From NCBI GenBank assembly GCA_905373565.1, contig CAJPTT010000148.1:1-6350 (forward strand): 6,350 nt of DNA. Reading direction: 5' to 3'. The notes under the pieces were generated by a model that was not told where the DNA came from, did not search any database, and saw only the letters and a list, made by a program, of their open reading frames with translations. This DNA is from an uncultured Treponema sp. (GTDB taxonomy: Bacteria > Spirochaetota > Spirochaetia > Treponematales > Treponemataceae). The position numbers were made by a program, and so were the translations under genes. Shown here piece after piece: positions 1-5,090 of this stretch (position 1 is its first letter; each line of letters starts with the position of its first letter).

Positions 1-144
1 CATTATGCGTATGATTATCAAGTGTTTGATATTTTTTGTTTTTCTAATTCTTTAATCAAATCCGAAATGTATTTTTTCTGCTCGTGACAAAACAAATGTC
101 AGCGTTGAGGCCTGAGATATCCCCCTCTCCCCGCTACGCACATT

Positions 145-999
145 CTACTTTATTGCACCGGCAGTCATTCCCTTAATAAAATACTTACTCATAAATAAAT
201 AGAGAATCATCATCGGGAGGATGGCTACGGTTAATCCGGTAAAGAGGAGCGTCCAGTTGGTACTGTGCTGGCCGAAAAAGGTACTGAGACCGACCGGCAG
301 GGTTTTGAGACTTCTATTGTGTAAAAAGACGAGCGGAAAGAAGAAGTCGTTCCAAATAGGAACTGCATTGTAGATGGTTACCAATGCAATCCCGGGCGCA
401 ATGACCGGCATCATAATCTTACTGTAAATGCTAAAATCATTGCATCCGTCGATTCGCGCGGCATATTCGAGGTCTGCCGGAATAGCTTTAAAGAAACCGG
501 AAAGGATAAATATCGTTGAAGGAATACCCATTGCAGTAAAAATAAAGATAACCGACAAAAAGTTATCCATAAGCCCAAGTTTTCTGATAATCATAAAAAG
601 CGGGATAATAGCGGCTTTGAGCGGCAGCATAATACCGCTTAAAAAGATCATATACAGCAGGGTATTCCCTTTGAACACATAGCGGCTGATAGCGTACGAT
701 GCCATCGAGCCGAACAGCAGCACTAATGCCATAGAGGATACCGTTACGATGATGCTGTTGATAAAGAAGGTGCTAAATCCCATATCAATCCAAACCCGTT
801 TATATGAAGAAAAATCGGGGTTGGCCGGCAGTGCAAACGGGTGCTGGAGAATCTCACGTGTGGGTTTTAACGAAGACATGATCATATTAAAAAGCGGATA
901 CGCAATCAAAATAACATAGCCAATCATCAGTATTAAAATAGCGCCGATTGCAAGGCTCTTTACCGGAGAGGCGGTCTTAATGCGCAAATTTATGTTCAT
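145..999 (-). CDS. Carbohydrate ABC transporter permease, MalG type (CUT1)
   Basis: Inner-membrane permease subunit of a binding-protein-dependent sugar importer; it pairs with the neighbouring MalF-type subunit to form the channel. 284 residues, usual for the family. About six hydrophobic segments are visible (roughly residues 13-36, 78-100, 113-137, 147-170, 200-220, 250-270). The cytoplasmic EAA loop that docks on the ATPase is at about 178-204 (EYAARIDG, then KIMMPVIAPG). The C-terminus KYFIKGMTAGAIK is the classic MalG-like ending. I place the start at 999 rather than at an in-frame ATG at 1050: a strong AAAGGAG (1008-1014) sits 8 nt before it and the ATG overlaps the stop of the upstream permease (ATGA), which implies translational coupling. 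It is the last gene of the operon seen here; no ATPase gene follows within 144 bases and I see no clear terminator. The substrate cannot be told from sequence. Confidence 0.93.
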   Translation of the reverse strand: MNINLRIKTASPVKSLAIGAILILMIGYVILIAYPLFNMIMSSLKPTREILQHPFALPANPDFSSYKRVWIDMGFSTFFINSIIVTVSSMALVLLFGSMASYAISRYVFKGNTLLYMIFLSGIMLPLKAAIIPLFMIIRKLGLMDNFLSVIFIFTAMGIPSTIFILSGFFKAIPADLEYAARIDGCNDFSIYSKIMMPVIAPGIALVTIYNAVPIWNDFFFPLVFLHNRSLKTLPVGLSTFFGQHSTNWTLLFTGLTVAILPMMILYLFMSKYFIKGMTAGAIK

Positions 1000-1910
1000 A
1001 CCTGTGTCTCCTTTGCTTTCCCGATTGCGACGGATACGAGCGAAATACAAAAGGTCATAATATAGATAATAACGGCGATGGTACTGCCGATTCCGATTTC
1101 AGGGTTACCTGTGTCCACTGAACCGAAGGCGGTGCGGTAAAAAAGCGTGCCGATGGTGTCGGTGCTGTAGTTCGGTCCGCCGCCGAGGTCGGTCATGGTG
1201 TATATCTGTTCAAAAACATTTAAACTGCCGATGACGGTTAATACCGTGATAACCGTTACGGACGGAATGATGAGCGGAAATATGATTTTCCAAAATAAGC
1301 CTGTTTCGCTTACGCCGTCTATGTATGCGGCTTCGATACAGCTTTGATCGATTGAGTCGATGGCTGCAAGGAATACCAGCGAAGGAAAGCCCACCCAACG
1401 CCAAATATTGGTTGCGATGATGGCGAAGGTTGCGGTGCTTTCGTCGCCGAGCCATGCCCGCCGGAGGGAGGAGAGGTCGAGAAGATTCAAAAAGCTGTTG
1501 ACCAGTCCGTCGTTCTTTAAATACATGCCCCACAAGAAACCGACCGCTACAATAGAAAAAAGCACCGGTATAAAGAATACCCGTTTAAAAAAGCCATGCC
1601 CTGCAATCTTTCTGCTTAATGCATACCCGAACAGCAGTCCGAGACTGTTTTGAATGAGCATTGTACAGCAGAACCAGATGCCGTTGTGCTTTAATGCATT
1701 CCAAAAGCGTTCATTATACGGAAAGGTAAAAAATAACTTTTTAAAATTGCCCAATCCGGTAAATGCGCCGCGGAGCAGCTGGTTCCAGTCAAAGAAACTG
1801 TTGAACAGGCTCATAAAAAGCGGCAGCAAAATAAACACGCTGACAATCAGCAGCGCCGGCGTTACAAAAAACGCAATCCATAAAAATTTACTTGTTTTTG
1901 ACGTTATCAT
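996..1910 (-). CDS. Carbohydrate ABC transporter permease, MalF type (CUT1)
   Basis: First inner-membrane permease of the sugar importer, partner of the MalG-type protein encoded just after it with a 4-nt overlap. 304 residues, normal for a UgpA/LacF/MsmF-like subunit. The first membrane segment is at about 11-35 and several more follow. The EAA loop is at about 193-216 (EAAYIDG, then KIIFPLIIP). The stretch TDLGGGPNYSTDTIGTLFYR at 240-259 is the usual signature near the end of this family. The start at 1910 is forced: an in-frame stop lies a few codons upstream and the next internal Met comes after the first membrane segment. The ribosome binding site is poor (AAAAGGG, about 13 nt away), unlike the strong sites of both neighbouring transport genes, so initiation may be weak or controlled by the structured 275-nt gap upstream. 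Confidence 0.93.
   Translation of the reverse strand: MITSKTSKFLWIAFFVTPALLIVSVFILLPLFMSLFNSFFDWNQLLRGAFTGLGNFKKLFFTFPYNERFWNALKHNGIWFCCTMLIQNSLGLLFGYALSRKIAGHGFFKRVFFIPVLFSIVAVGFLWGMYLKNDGLVNSFLNLLDLSSLRRAWLGDESTATFAIIATNIWRWVGFPSLVFLAAIDSIDQSCIEAAYIDGVSETGLFWKIIFPLIIPSVTVITVLTVIGSLNVFEQIYTMTDLGGGPNYSTDTIGTLFYRTAFGSVDTGNPEIGIGSTIAVIIYIMTFCISLVSVAIGKAKETQV
1008..1014 (-). promoter_or_regulatory. Ribosome binding site of the MalG-type permease
   Basis: AAAGGAG on the minus strand, 8 nt before the ATG at 999. It lies inside the coding end of the upstream permease and decides the start in favour of 999 over the ATG at 1050. Confidence 0.8.
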
Positions 1911-1942
1911 ACTTTTAGAGATGCCCTTTTATGTTATCTATG

Positions 1943-1974
1943 GCACCTGCCTTGGAAATAATTCAAGCAGGTGC
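1943..1974 (-). repeat. Hairpin just upstream of the MalF-type permease
   Basis: Inverted repeat: GCACCTGC (1943-1950) pairs with GCAGGTGC (1967-1974), and the stem extends inward by TTG/CAA with a one-base bulge. It sits 33 nt before the permease ATG in the leader between binding protein and permease. There is no U-tract on the minus strand, so it is not an intrinsic terminator for the operon. It could affect translation or mRNA stability. One arm is also exactly complementary to bases 2028-2035. Confidence 0.55.
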
Positions 1975-1982
1975 ATTCCTTT

Positions 1983-2022
1983 TGTGCGAAATTTTAAGGA
2001 ATAAAATTTCGCACATTTTTTT
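1983..2022 (+). terminator. Textbook intrinsic terminator facing the plus strand
   Basis: A perfect 14-bp stem (1983-1996 with 2002-2015), a 5-nt loop AGGAA and then seven T (2016-2022) on the plus strand. On the minus strand the stem is followed by AAAAGG, not U, so it would not stop the transport operon. No plus-strand gene lies to its left, so it must end antisense or small-RNA transcription, be a relic, or act on the minus-strand mRNA simply as a stable hairpin. Confidence 0.6.
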
Positions 2023-2032
2023 CTACAGGCAG

Positions 2033-2175
2033 GTGAACACAGCATGCACGATCAATACAGAACGCAGAAATTATTGAGACTGTGAGACCATTTGAAGCGC
2101 AAAGCGATTCAACTCTGGTTGAGCAGCCTCAATAATTTCTGCGGGGTGATTTTTAAAAGTGCTTGATGTGTTCGC
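2033..2175 (-). repeat. Long imperfect hairpin after the binding-protein gene
   Basis: A nested palindrome centred near 2103. The strongest part is a perfect 16-bp inverted repeat (2063-2078 with 2128-2143). Outside it GAACACAGCATGC (2035-2047) matches GCTTGATGTGTTC (2161-2173) with two mismatches. Inside it TTGAA/TTCAA (2092-2096, 2108-2112) and CGC-AAA-GCG (2098-2106) continue the pairing to the centre. It begins 10 nt after the binding-protein stop codon in the direction of transcription. No U-tract follows, so a role in protecting or processing the upstream mRNA is more likely than termination; a degenerate miniature mobile element is the alternative. Confidence 0.6.
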
Positions 2176-2185
2176 CCGGAAGCCC

Positions 2186-3460
2186 CTATTTTTGGAAGGG
2201 CTTATAGTAGGTTGCAATGCCCGTTTGTACCTGCTTACATGCTTGTTCGGCGGTTAACGTACCTGCCAAGTATCCCTGTCCTGCGGCCTGCCACAGAGCG
2301 GAGCCGGTCGGCTGCTCATAGCGGAACGGAACAAGGAAAATATAGCTGGTGCTGTTTTTCATCATCGAGATGACCTTTCCGACAAACGGATCCAGCGAGG
2401 TATCCACACCGGGGGTAGAGCTGATCATCTTGAGCTCTGAAATCAGCATATTGCCTACTTCCGGGGAACCGAGGAACTGTAAGAAGGTGAGCGCCGCTTC
2501 TTTATGCGCTGTTTTTGCATTGACTGCCCAGTTCATATCGGCATAGAAGGTAACGTACTGTTTGCCTGCCTTTGTGCCCGGTACGGGGAATGCATCGAAT
2601 TGAAGCGAGGGATTGTTTGCCTTAAAGGTTCCCGCTTCATACGAACCGCCGATCATGTGTGCGGCCATTTCGTTCATAAAAGCGCCTTGAATGTCGGTAT
2701 AGCCGACACCGGTGAACAGTTCCGGCATATAGGGGCGTAAGGCGCCGATTTTTTTGACTGCATCCACAAAGCGCGGGTCTTCGAAGGTAGTTTTACCGGC
2801 AACGACCGCATTGAAAAAGTCGTTAGCTCCGTAAAAGTTGGGGCCGACGCCGCCTAAAAGCGTTTCTACCGTCCATCCGTCTTTGGAACCGTTTGCAAGC
2901 GGGATAATCTTGTTCTTCTTACAAACTTCAAGATTGGAAATAAATTCATCCCATGTCGCCGGAACCTTTAAACCGAGCTTTTTGTAGATATCTTTGTTGT
3001 AGTAACAGAAGATCGCCTGGCTTAACGCAGGAAGTCCATACATTTTACCGTCTCTCACACTTCGCGCGCCCTGCTTGGCCGGTTCGGAATAATCCTTTAA
3101 ATTGGGAATAAGGTCATCGAGTACAAGGAGATATCCGCTATCTGCAAGCGTCTGTAAACCGCCGTAGGCTCTGCCCATAAAGACATCCGGCCCGCCGCCG
3201 CCTTGCAGCGATGCGCTCACGATTGTGTTGTATTCAGTGTTTTTAATGGCGGTTTGCTTTACCGTGATGTTCGGATGTTTTTTTTCAAAGGCTTTAATCA
3301 CCTTCTCGTAGAATTCGACATCCTCGGTACGCCATGTCCAAAATTCCAGCGTAACTTTTTCGCCGGAACCGCTGCTTTTTTCACTTGAACCCATGGCCGT
3401 TAATGCAAACGGCATCAAGAGAAAACATGCTGCCAAAGCTGCAATGACTTTGTTTTTCAT
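2186..3460 (-). CDS. Extracellular solute-binding protein of a sugar ABC importer (family 1, MalE-like)
   Basis: Binds the sugar substrate outside the inner membrane and delivers it to the two permeases encoded downstream. 424 residues from the second of two adjacent ATGs; the first (3463) leaves only 3 nt after AAAGGAGG (3467-3474), the second leaves 6 nt, so I prefer the second. The N-terminus is a signal peptide: charged MKNK, a hydrophobic run to about residue 20, then LTAMGSS, with a probable signal peptidase I cut near there. There is no lipobox Cys at the mature end; the only Cys nearby is inside the hydrophobic core, so it looks secreted rather than lipid-anchored. Mature features fit the family: VTLEFWTWR start, GGGGPDVF near 88-95, MYGLPALSQAIFCYYNKDIY near 140-159, and an aromatic-rich C-lobe. 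It heads the transport operon. The ligand is unknown; the family covers oligosaccharides and sugar phosphates. Confidence 0.93.
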   Translation of the reverse strand: MKNKVIAALAACFLLMPFALTAMGSSEKSSGSGEKVTLEFWTWRTEDVEFYEKVIKAFEKKHPNITVKQTAIKNTEYNTIVSASLQGGGGPDVFMGRAYGGLQTLADSGYLLVLDDLIPNLKDYSEPAKQGARSVRDGKMYGLPALSQAIFCYYNKDIYKKLGLKVPATWDEFISNLEVCKKNKIIPLANGSKDGWTVETLLGGVGPNFYGANDFFNAVVAGKTTFEDPRFVDAVKKIGALRPYMPELFTGVGYTDIQGAFMNEMAAHMIGGSYEAGTFKANNPSLQFDAFPVPGTKAGKQYVTFYADMNWAVNAKTAHKEAALTFLQFLGSPEVGNMLISELKMISSTPGVDTSLDPFVGKVISMMKNSTSYIFLVPFRYEQPTGSALWQAAGQGYLAGTLTAEQACKQVQTGIATYYKPFQK

Positions 3461-3466
3461 CATTTG

Positions 3467-3474
3467 CCTCCTTT
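3467..3474 (-). promoter_or_regulatory. Ribosome binding site of the solute-binding protein
   Basis: AAAGGAGG on the minus strand, 6 nt before the second and 3 nt before the first of two tandem ATGs. It is close to the full anti-16S complement, in keeping with high expression of a binding protein, and favours the start at 3460. Confidence 0.8.
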
Positions 3475-3483
3475 CTTTAGGTA

Positions 3484-3571
3484 TCTCTAAAAACCGATTC
3501 GCAATCCGCGTTAGCGGATAGGATAATTATTTCCTTACGGAACAAGCCGATAGACTTGCAGTTTTTAGAGA
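3484..3571 (-). repeat. Closed multi-hairpin element upstream of the binding-protein gene
   Basis: TCTCTAAAAAC (3484-3494) and GTTTTTAGAGA (3561-3571) form a perfect 11-bp inverted repeat. On the minus strand the 66 nt between them hold three small hairpins in a row: CAAG/CTTG (3543-3558), TTCC-GTAA-GGAA (3531-3542, a GNRA-type tetraloop) and ATCCGC-TAAC-GCGGAT (3504-3519). The whole can fold as a junction closed by the outer stem. It occupies most of the gap between the esterase stop and the transport operon, ending 23 nt before the start codon. It may be a structured leader, an operator (the 16-nt palindrome at 3504-3519) or a repeat element; its arms recur at 5037-5062 and in part at 1913-1921. 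I found no convincing -35/-10 pair for the transport operon here. Confidence 0.5.
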
Positions 3572-3582
3572 CGCTTCCTATG

Positions 3583-3608
3583 TTAACCGATTTAAAAAAA
3601 TCGGTTAA
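3583..3608 (-). repeat. Hairpin over the esterase stop codon
   Basis: A perfect 11-bp inverted repeat (TTAACCGATTT, 3583-3593, with AAATCGGTTAA, 3598-3608) with a 4-nt loop. The last codons and the TAA of the esterase lie in the stem and loop. No U-tract follows, so it is at best a weak terminator, but as the only stem at the end of the brnTA-esterase unit it is a plausible 3' end or stability element. Confidence 0.4.
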
Positions 3609-4377
3609 TAACCTTTTTAATGCCGCTATCCCACAACGGCCATTCATGCCCGCCTGCACTTTCTTCGTAGTAATGCTCGACGCCGTTTTCCAGTAAAAAC
3701 CGGTGAAAGTCGCGGTTGACACCGATTAAGCTGTCCGAGGTACCGCATTCGAGGGAGAGCTGCGGATATGCCTTTCCCTGCACGGACTTTTTCATTGTGA
3801 GCACTGCATTTTTATATTCGCTTTCCATATTCTCTATGCTGCCGAATATGCCCTCCGCCCATTCAGGGGTAAAGACGGGATGTTCAGGCGAAAGCTGCTC
3901 CCTCGTCAAAAAAGCGGAGGAAATGCCCGCAGCGGCTCCGAAGTTCTGCGGATATAAACACGCTGCCCGTATTGCTCCGGCTCCACCCATCGAAAGCCCC
4001 GCGATAATGGTGTCCTTCCGCTTTGCTGAAAGGTGAAACAGCCTCCGTGTCAGCCGTATCAGTTCGTCTCCGACAAAGGCGCCGTACTGCTGCCCGGGAA
4101 GTTTACCGTCGATATAAAACGCATTTTCCGCCGCCGGCATGATGACGGCAATATGTTTTTCCGTTGCATAGCGGCGTATGTTTGTAAGTGTGAGCCAGTC
4201 CGTGTGGCACCCGTACAACCCGTGCAGCAGATAGAGCGTTTTGAGCGGTCGGTTTTCCTGCGCCTGCGGTCTTTGCCCGGAAGCATCGGGTGCGCTTTCT
4301 TCCGCCGGAATAATTGCGCACAGTGAAACCGGACGCATAAAAGACTGTGCAAAAACTTCGGTATAAACAAGTGCCAT
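3592..4377 (-). CDS. Esterase of the esterase D / FrmB (tributyrin esterase) family
   Basis: Alpha/beta-hydrolase of 261 residues, predicted to cleave short-chain acyl esters; family members include S-formylglutathione hydrolase and tributyrin or acetyl esterases. LLHGLYG (50-56) supplies the oxyanion-hole HG. The nucleophile is Ser129 in GLSMGG. Asp215 (CGTSDSL) and His244 (GGHEWPLW) complete the triad, in the expected order and spacing. No signal peptide is seen, so it is probably cytoplasmic. A polar, low-complexity loop (about 26-44, rich in E, A, Q, P) precedes the first core strand and is longer than I would expect. The start at 4377 is 11 nt after the brnA stop, with only a weak GGA about 14 nt upstream, so translation may depend on brnA. 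Its base composition is clearly more GC-rich than brnTA. The natural substrate cannot be told; a carbohydrate esterase would fit the transporter next door, but that is only a guess. Confidence 0.88.
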   Translation of the reverse strand: MALVYTEVFAQSFMRPVSLCAIIPAEESAPDASGQRPQAQENRPLKTLYLLHGLYGCHTDWLTLTNIRRYATEKHIAVIMPAAENAFYIDGKLPGQQYGAFVGDELIRLTRRLFHLSAKRKDTIIAGLSMGGAGAIRAACLYPQNFGAAAGISSAFLTREQLSPEHPVFTPEWAEGIFGSIENMESEYKNAVLTMKKSVQGKAYPQLSLECGTSDSLIGVNRDFHRFLLENGVEHYYEESAGGHEWPLWDSGIKKVINRFF

Positions 4378-4388
4378 CTTACTTTTTC

Positions 4389-4691
4389 TTATCCTAAAAC
4401 TGCTTTTCTAAGAATGTCATTTATTTTTGTTTGATATCCTTTTCCTGTTGCTTTCAACGCAGCAAGCACATCGCTATCTATCCTTAGATTTATAGCAGTC
4501 TTCTTAACAGAAACTTTATACATATCACTGCCGTTTGGATGAACTTCATACCATGGCTTGAAGTTCTTCAACTGTGCTTCTGACAGTTCAGGACAGTCTT
4601 CTGTAATTACAGGCTTTGCTGAATGTATTATTTTTTTATCTTCTTCTGTAAGAGGATTCATAATCAAATCATCTAATGTCATAGTTTTCAT
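4389..4691 (-). CDS. brnA: BrnA-family antitoxin
   Basis: Antitoxin of a type II toxin-antitoxin pair. It neutralises BrnT by direct binding and, in studied family members, represses the shared promoter. 100 residues. The C-terminal part is the ribbon-helix-helix DNA-binding fold typical of the family: a strand AINLRID (about 66-72), then a helix DSDVLAALKATG (72-83) and GYQTKINDILRKAVL (85-99). The N-terminal half is acidic and polar and is expected to wrap the toxin. I start it at 4691 because GAGGAGG (4701-4707) lies 9 nt upstream; an in-frame ATG at 4709 would place that site inside the gene. It overlaps the end of brnT by 23 nt, the normal toxin-first order for brnTA, and the strong site ensures ample antitoxin. 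Confidence 0.9.
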   Translation of the reverse strand: MKTMTLDDLIMNPLTEEDKKIIHSAKPVITEDCPELSEAQLKNFKPWYEVHPNGSDMYKVSVKKTAINLRIDSDVLAALKATGKGYQTKINDILRKAVLG

Positions 4692-4956
4692 AATATTCAG
4701 CCTCCTCATTCGGTGTAGCCCTTCGTGCAGAAATAATTCTTATATTTTCTTCCCCTCGCTCCGTATAGACAACAAACAGAACTCTTTCCACACATCCGAT
4801 GACATTATATCGTTCTTCCGATTTATTTGAATGATTTTCATCAAAAGTTTCAATTCGTTTTGAATCCAAAAAAACTCTTGCTGCGTATTCAAACGAAATC
4901 CCATCATGGATTCTTTTGTTTATAGCATTCTTATTTTCATCCCATTCAAAAGTCAT
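4669..4956 (-). CDS. brnT: BrnT-family ribonuclease toxin
   Basis: Toxin of the BrnT/BrnA type II system (DUF497 family, RelE-like fold); family members cleave RNA and arrest growth. 95 residues, full length for the family. Recognisable signatures in order: FEWDENKNAIN (3-13), HDGISFEYAARVFLD (17-31), EERYNVIG (47-54), VVYTERG (62-68) and IRIISARRAT (72-81) followed by EEAEYYE. Nothing appears broken, so the toxin is probably active. It is the first gene after a near-consensus promoter, with a leader of only about 11 nt and a poor ribosome binding site, in contrast to the strong site of the antitoxin. The AT-rich composition differs from recR and the esterase on either side and points to horizontal acquisition. 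Confidence 0.92.
   Translation of the reverse strand: MTFEWDENKNAINKRIHDGISFEYAARVFLDSKRIETFDENHSNKSEERYNVIGCVERVLFVVYTERGEENIRIISARRATPNEEAEYYENYDIR
4701..4707 (-). promoter_or_regulatory. Ribosome binding site of brnA
   Basis: GAGGAGG on the minus strand inside the end of brnT, 9 nt before the ATG at 4691. It decides the antitoxin start and is much stronger than anything before brnT. Confidence 0.8.
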
Positions 4957-4973
4957 TTAGATACTCTGTGTAT

Positions 4974-5003
4974 ATTATATTCTGTAGATACAAGACGTGT
5001 CAA
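4974..5003 (-). promoter_or_regulatory. Near-consensus sigma70 promoter of brnTA-esterase
   Basis: TTGACA (4998-5003) and TATAAT (4974-4979) on the minus strand, both perfect hexamers, with an 18-bp spacer. Transcription would start near 4967, only about 11 nt before the brnT ATG. Two short direct repeats flank or cover it on the plus strand, AGATAC (4959-4964 and 4986-4991) and TCTGT (4965-4969 and 4981-4985). They are candidate half-sites for autorepression by the BrnA ribbon-helix-helix dimer, as is usual for such operons. Confidence 0.8.
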
Positions 5004-5031
5004 CGTAAAAAATTCAAGGTATGTCTTTTAT

Positions 5032-5067
5032 GGGAACCTCTAAAAACTTCCGTTTTTAGAGGTTCCC
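5032..5067 (-). repeat. Perfect hairpin after recR, TTTTTAGAG repeat family
   Basis: A perfect 16-bp stem (5032-5047 with 5052-5067) with a 4-nt loop TTCC. It begins 23 nt after the recR stop and lies between recR and the brnT promoter, so it probably ends the dnaX-ybaB-recR transcript and insulates brnTA. Neither strand has a proper T-tract right after the stem, so termination may be factor-assisted or the hairpin may mark a 3' end by blocking exonucleases. Its core CTCTAAAAAC/GTTTTTAGAG is identical to the arms of the element at 3484-3571. Confidence 0.6.
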
Positions 5068-5090
5068 CTTCGATTTATATCACTAGAAGT

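Noticed and set aside
85..101. TGACA/TGTCA inverted repeat as operon terminator after the last permease
   Set aside because: Only a 5-bp stem with a 7-nt loop and no U-tract on the minus strand.
999..1050. ATG at 1050 as the start of the MalG-type permease
   Set aside because: It would add 17 residues overlapping the upstream gene; the strong ribosome binding site at 1008-1014 serves the ATG at 999.
1654..2004. Plus-strand open frame covering the permease start and leader
   Set aside because: Antisense to the permease and ending inside the terminator stem; no ribosome binding site and no recognisable product. It was considered because of the plus-strand terminator, but coding is not supported.
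1911..2185. CRISPR array, tRNA or attachment site in the SBP-permease gap
   Set aside because: The repeats are inverted, not regularly spaced direct repeats, no cloverleaf can be drawn and no integrase is present.
3484..3571. Promoter of the transport operon within the structured element
   Set aside because: TTGTTC and TAATTA/TATCCT-like hexamers are present but none has acceptable spacing, so I do not call a promoter.
3477..3722. Minus-strand open frame of 81 codons across the esterase end and the gap
   Set aside because: It overlaps the esterase in another frame and passes through the structured element at 3484-3571; the translation resembles no protein family.
4059..4370. Minus- and plus-strand open frames of about 70-105 codons inside the esterase
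   Set aside because: These are alternative frames of a GC-rich gene with an intact catalytic triad; their Arg/Cys/His-rich translations are typical of shadows.
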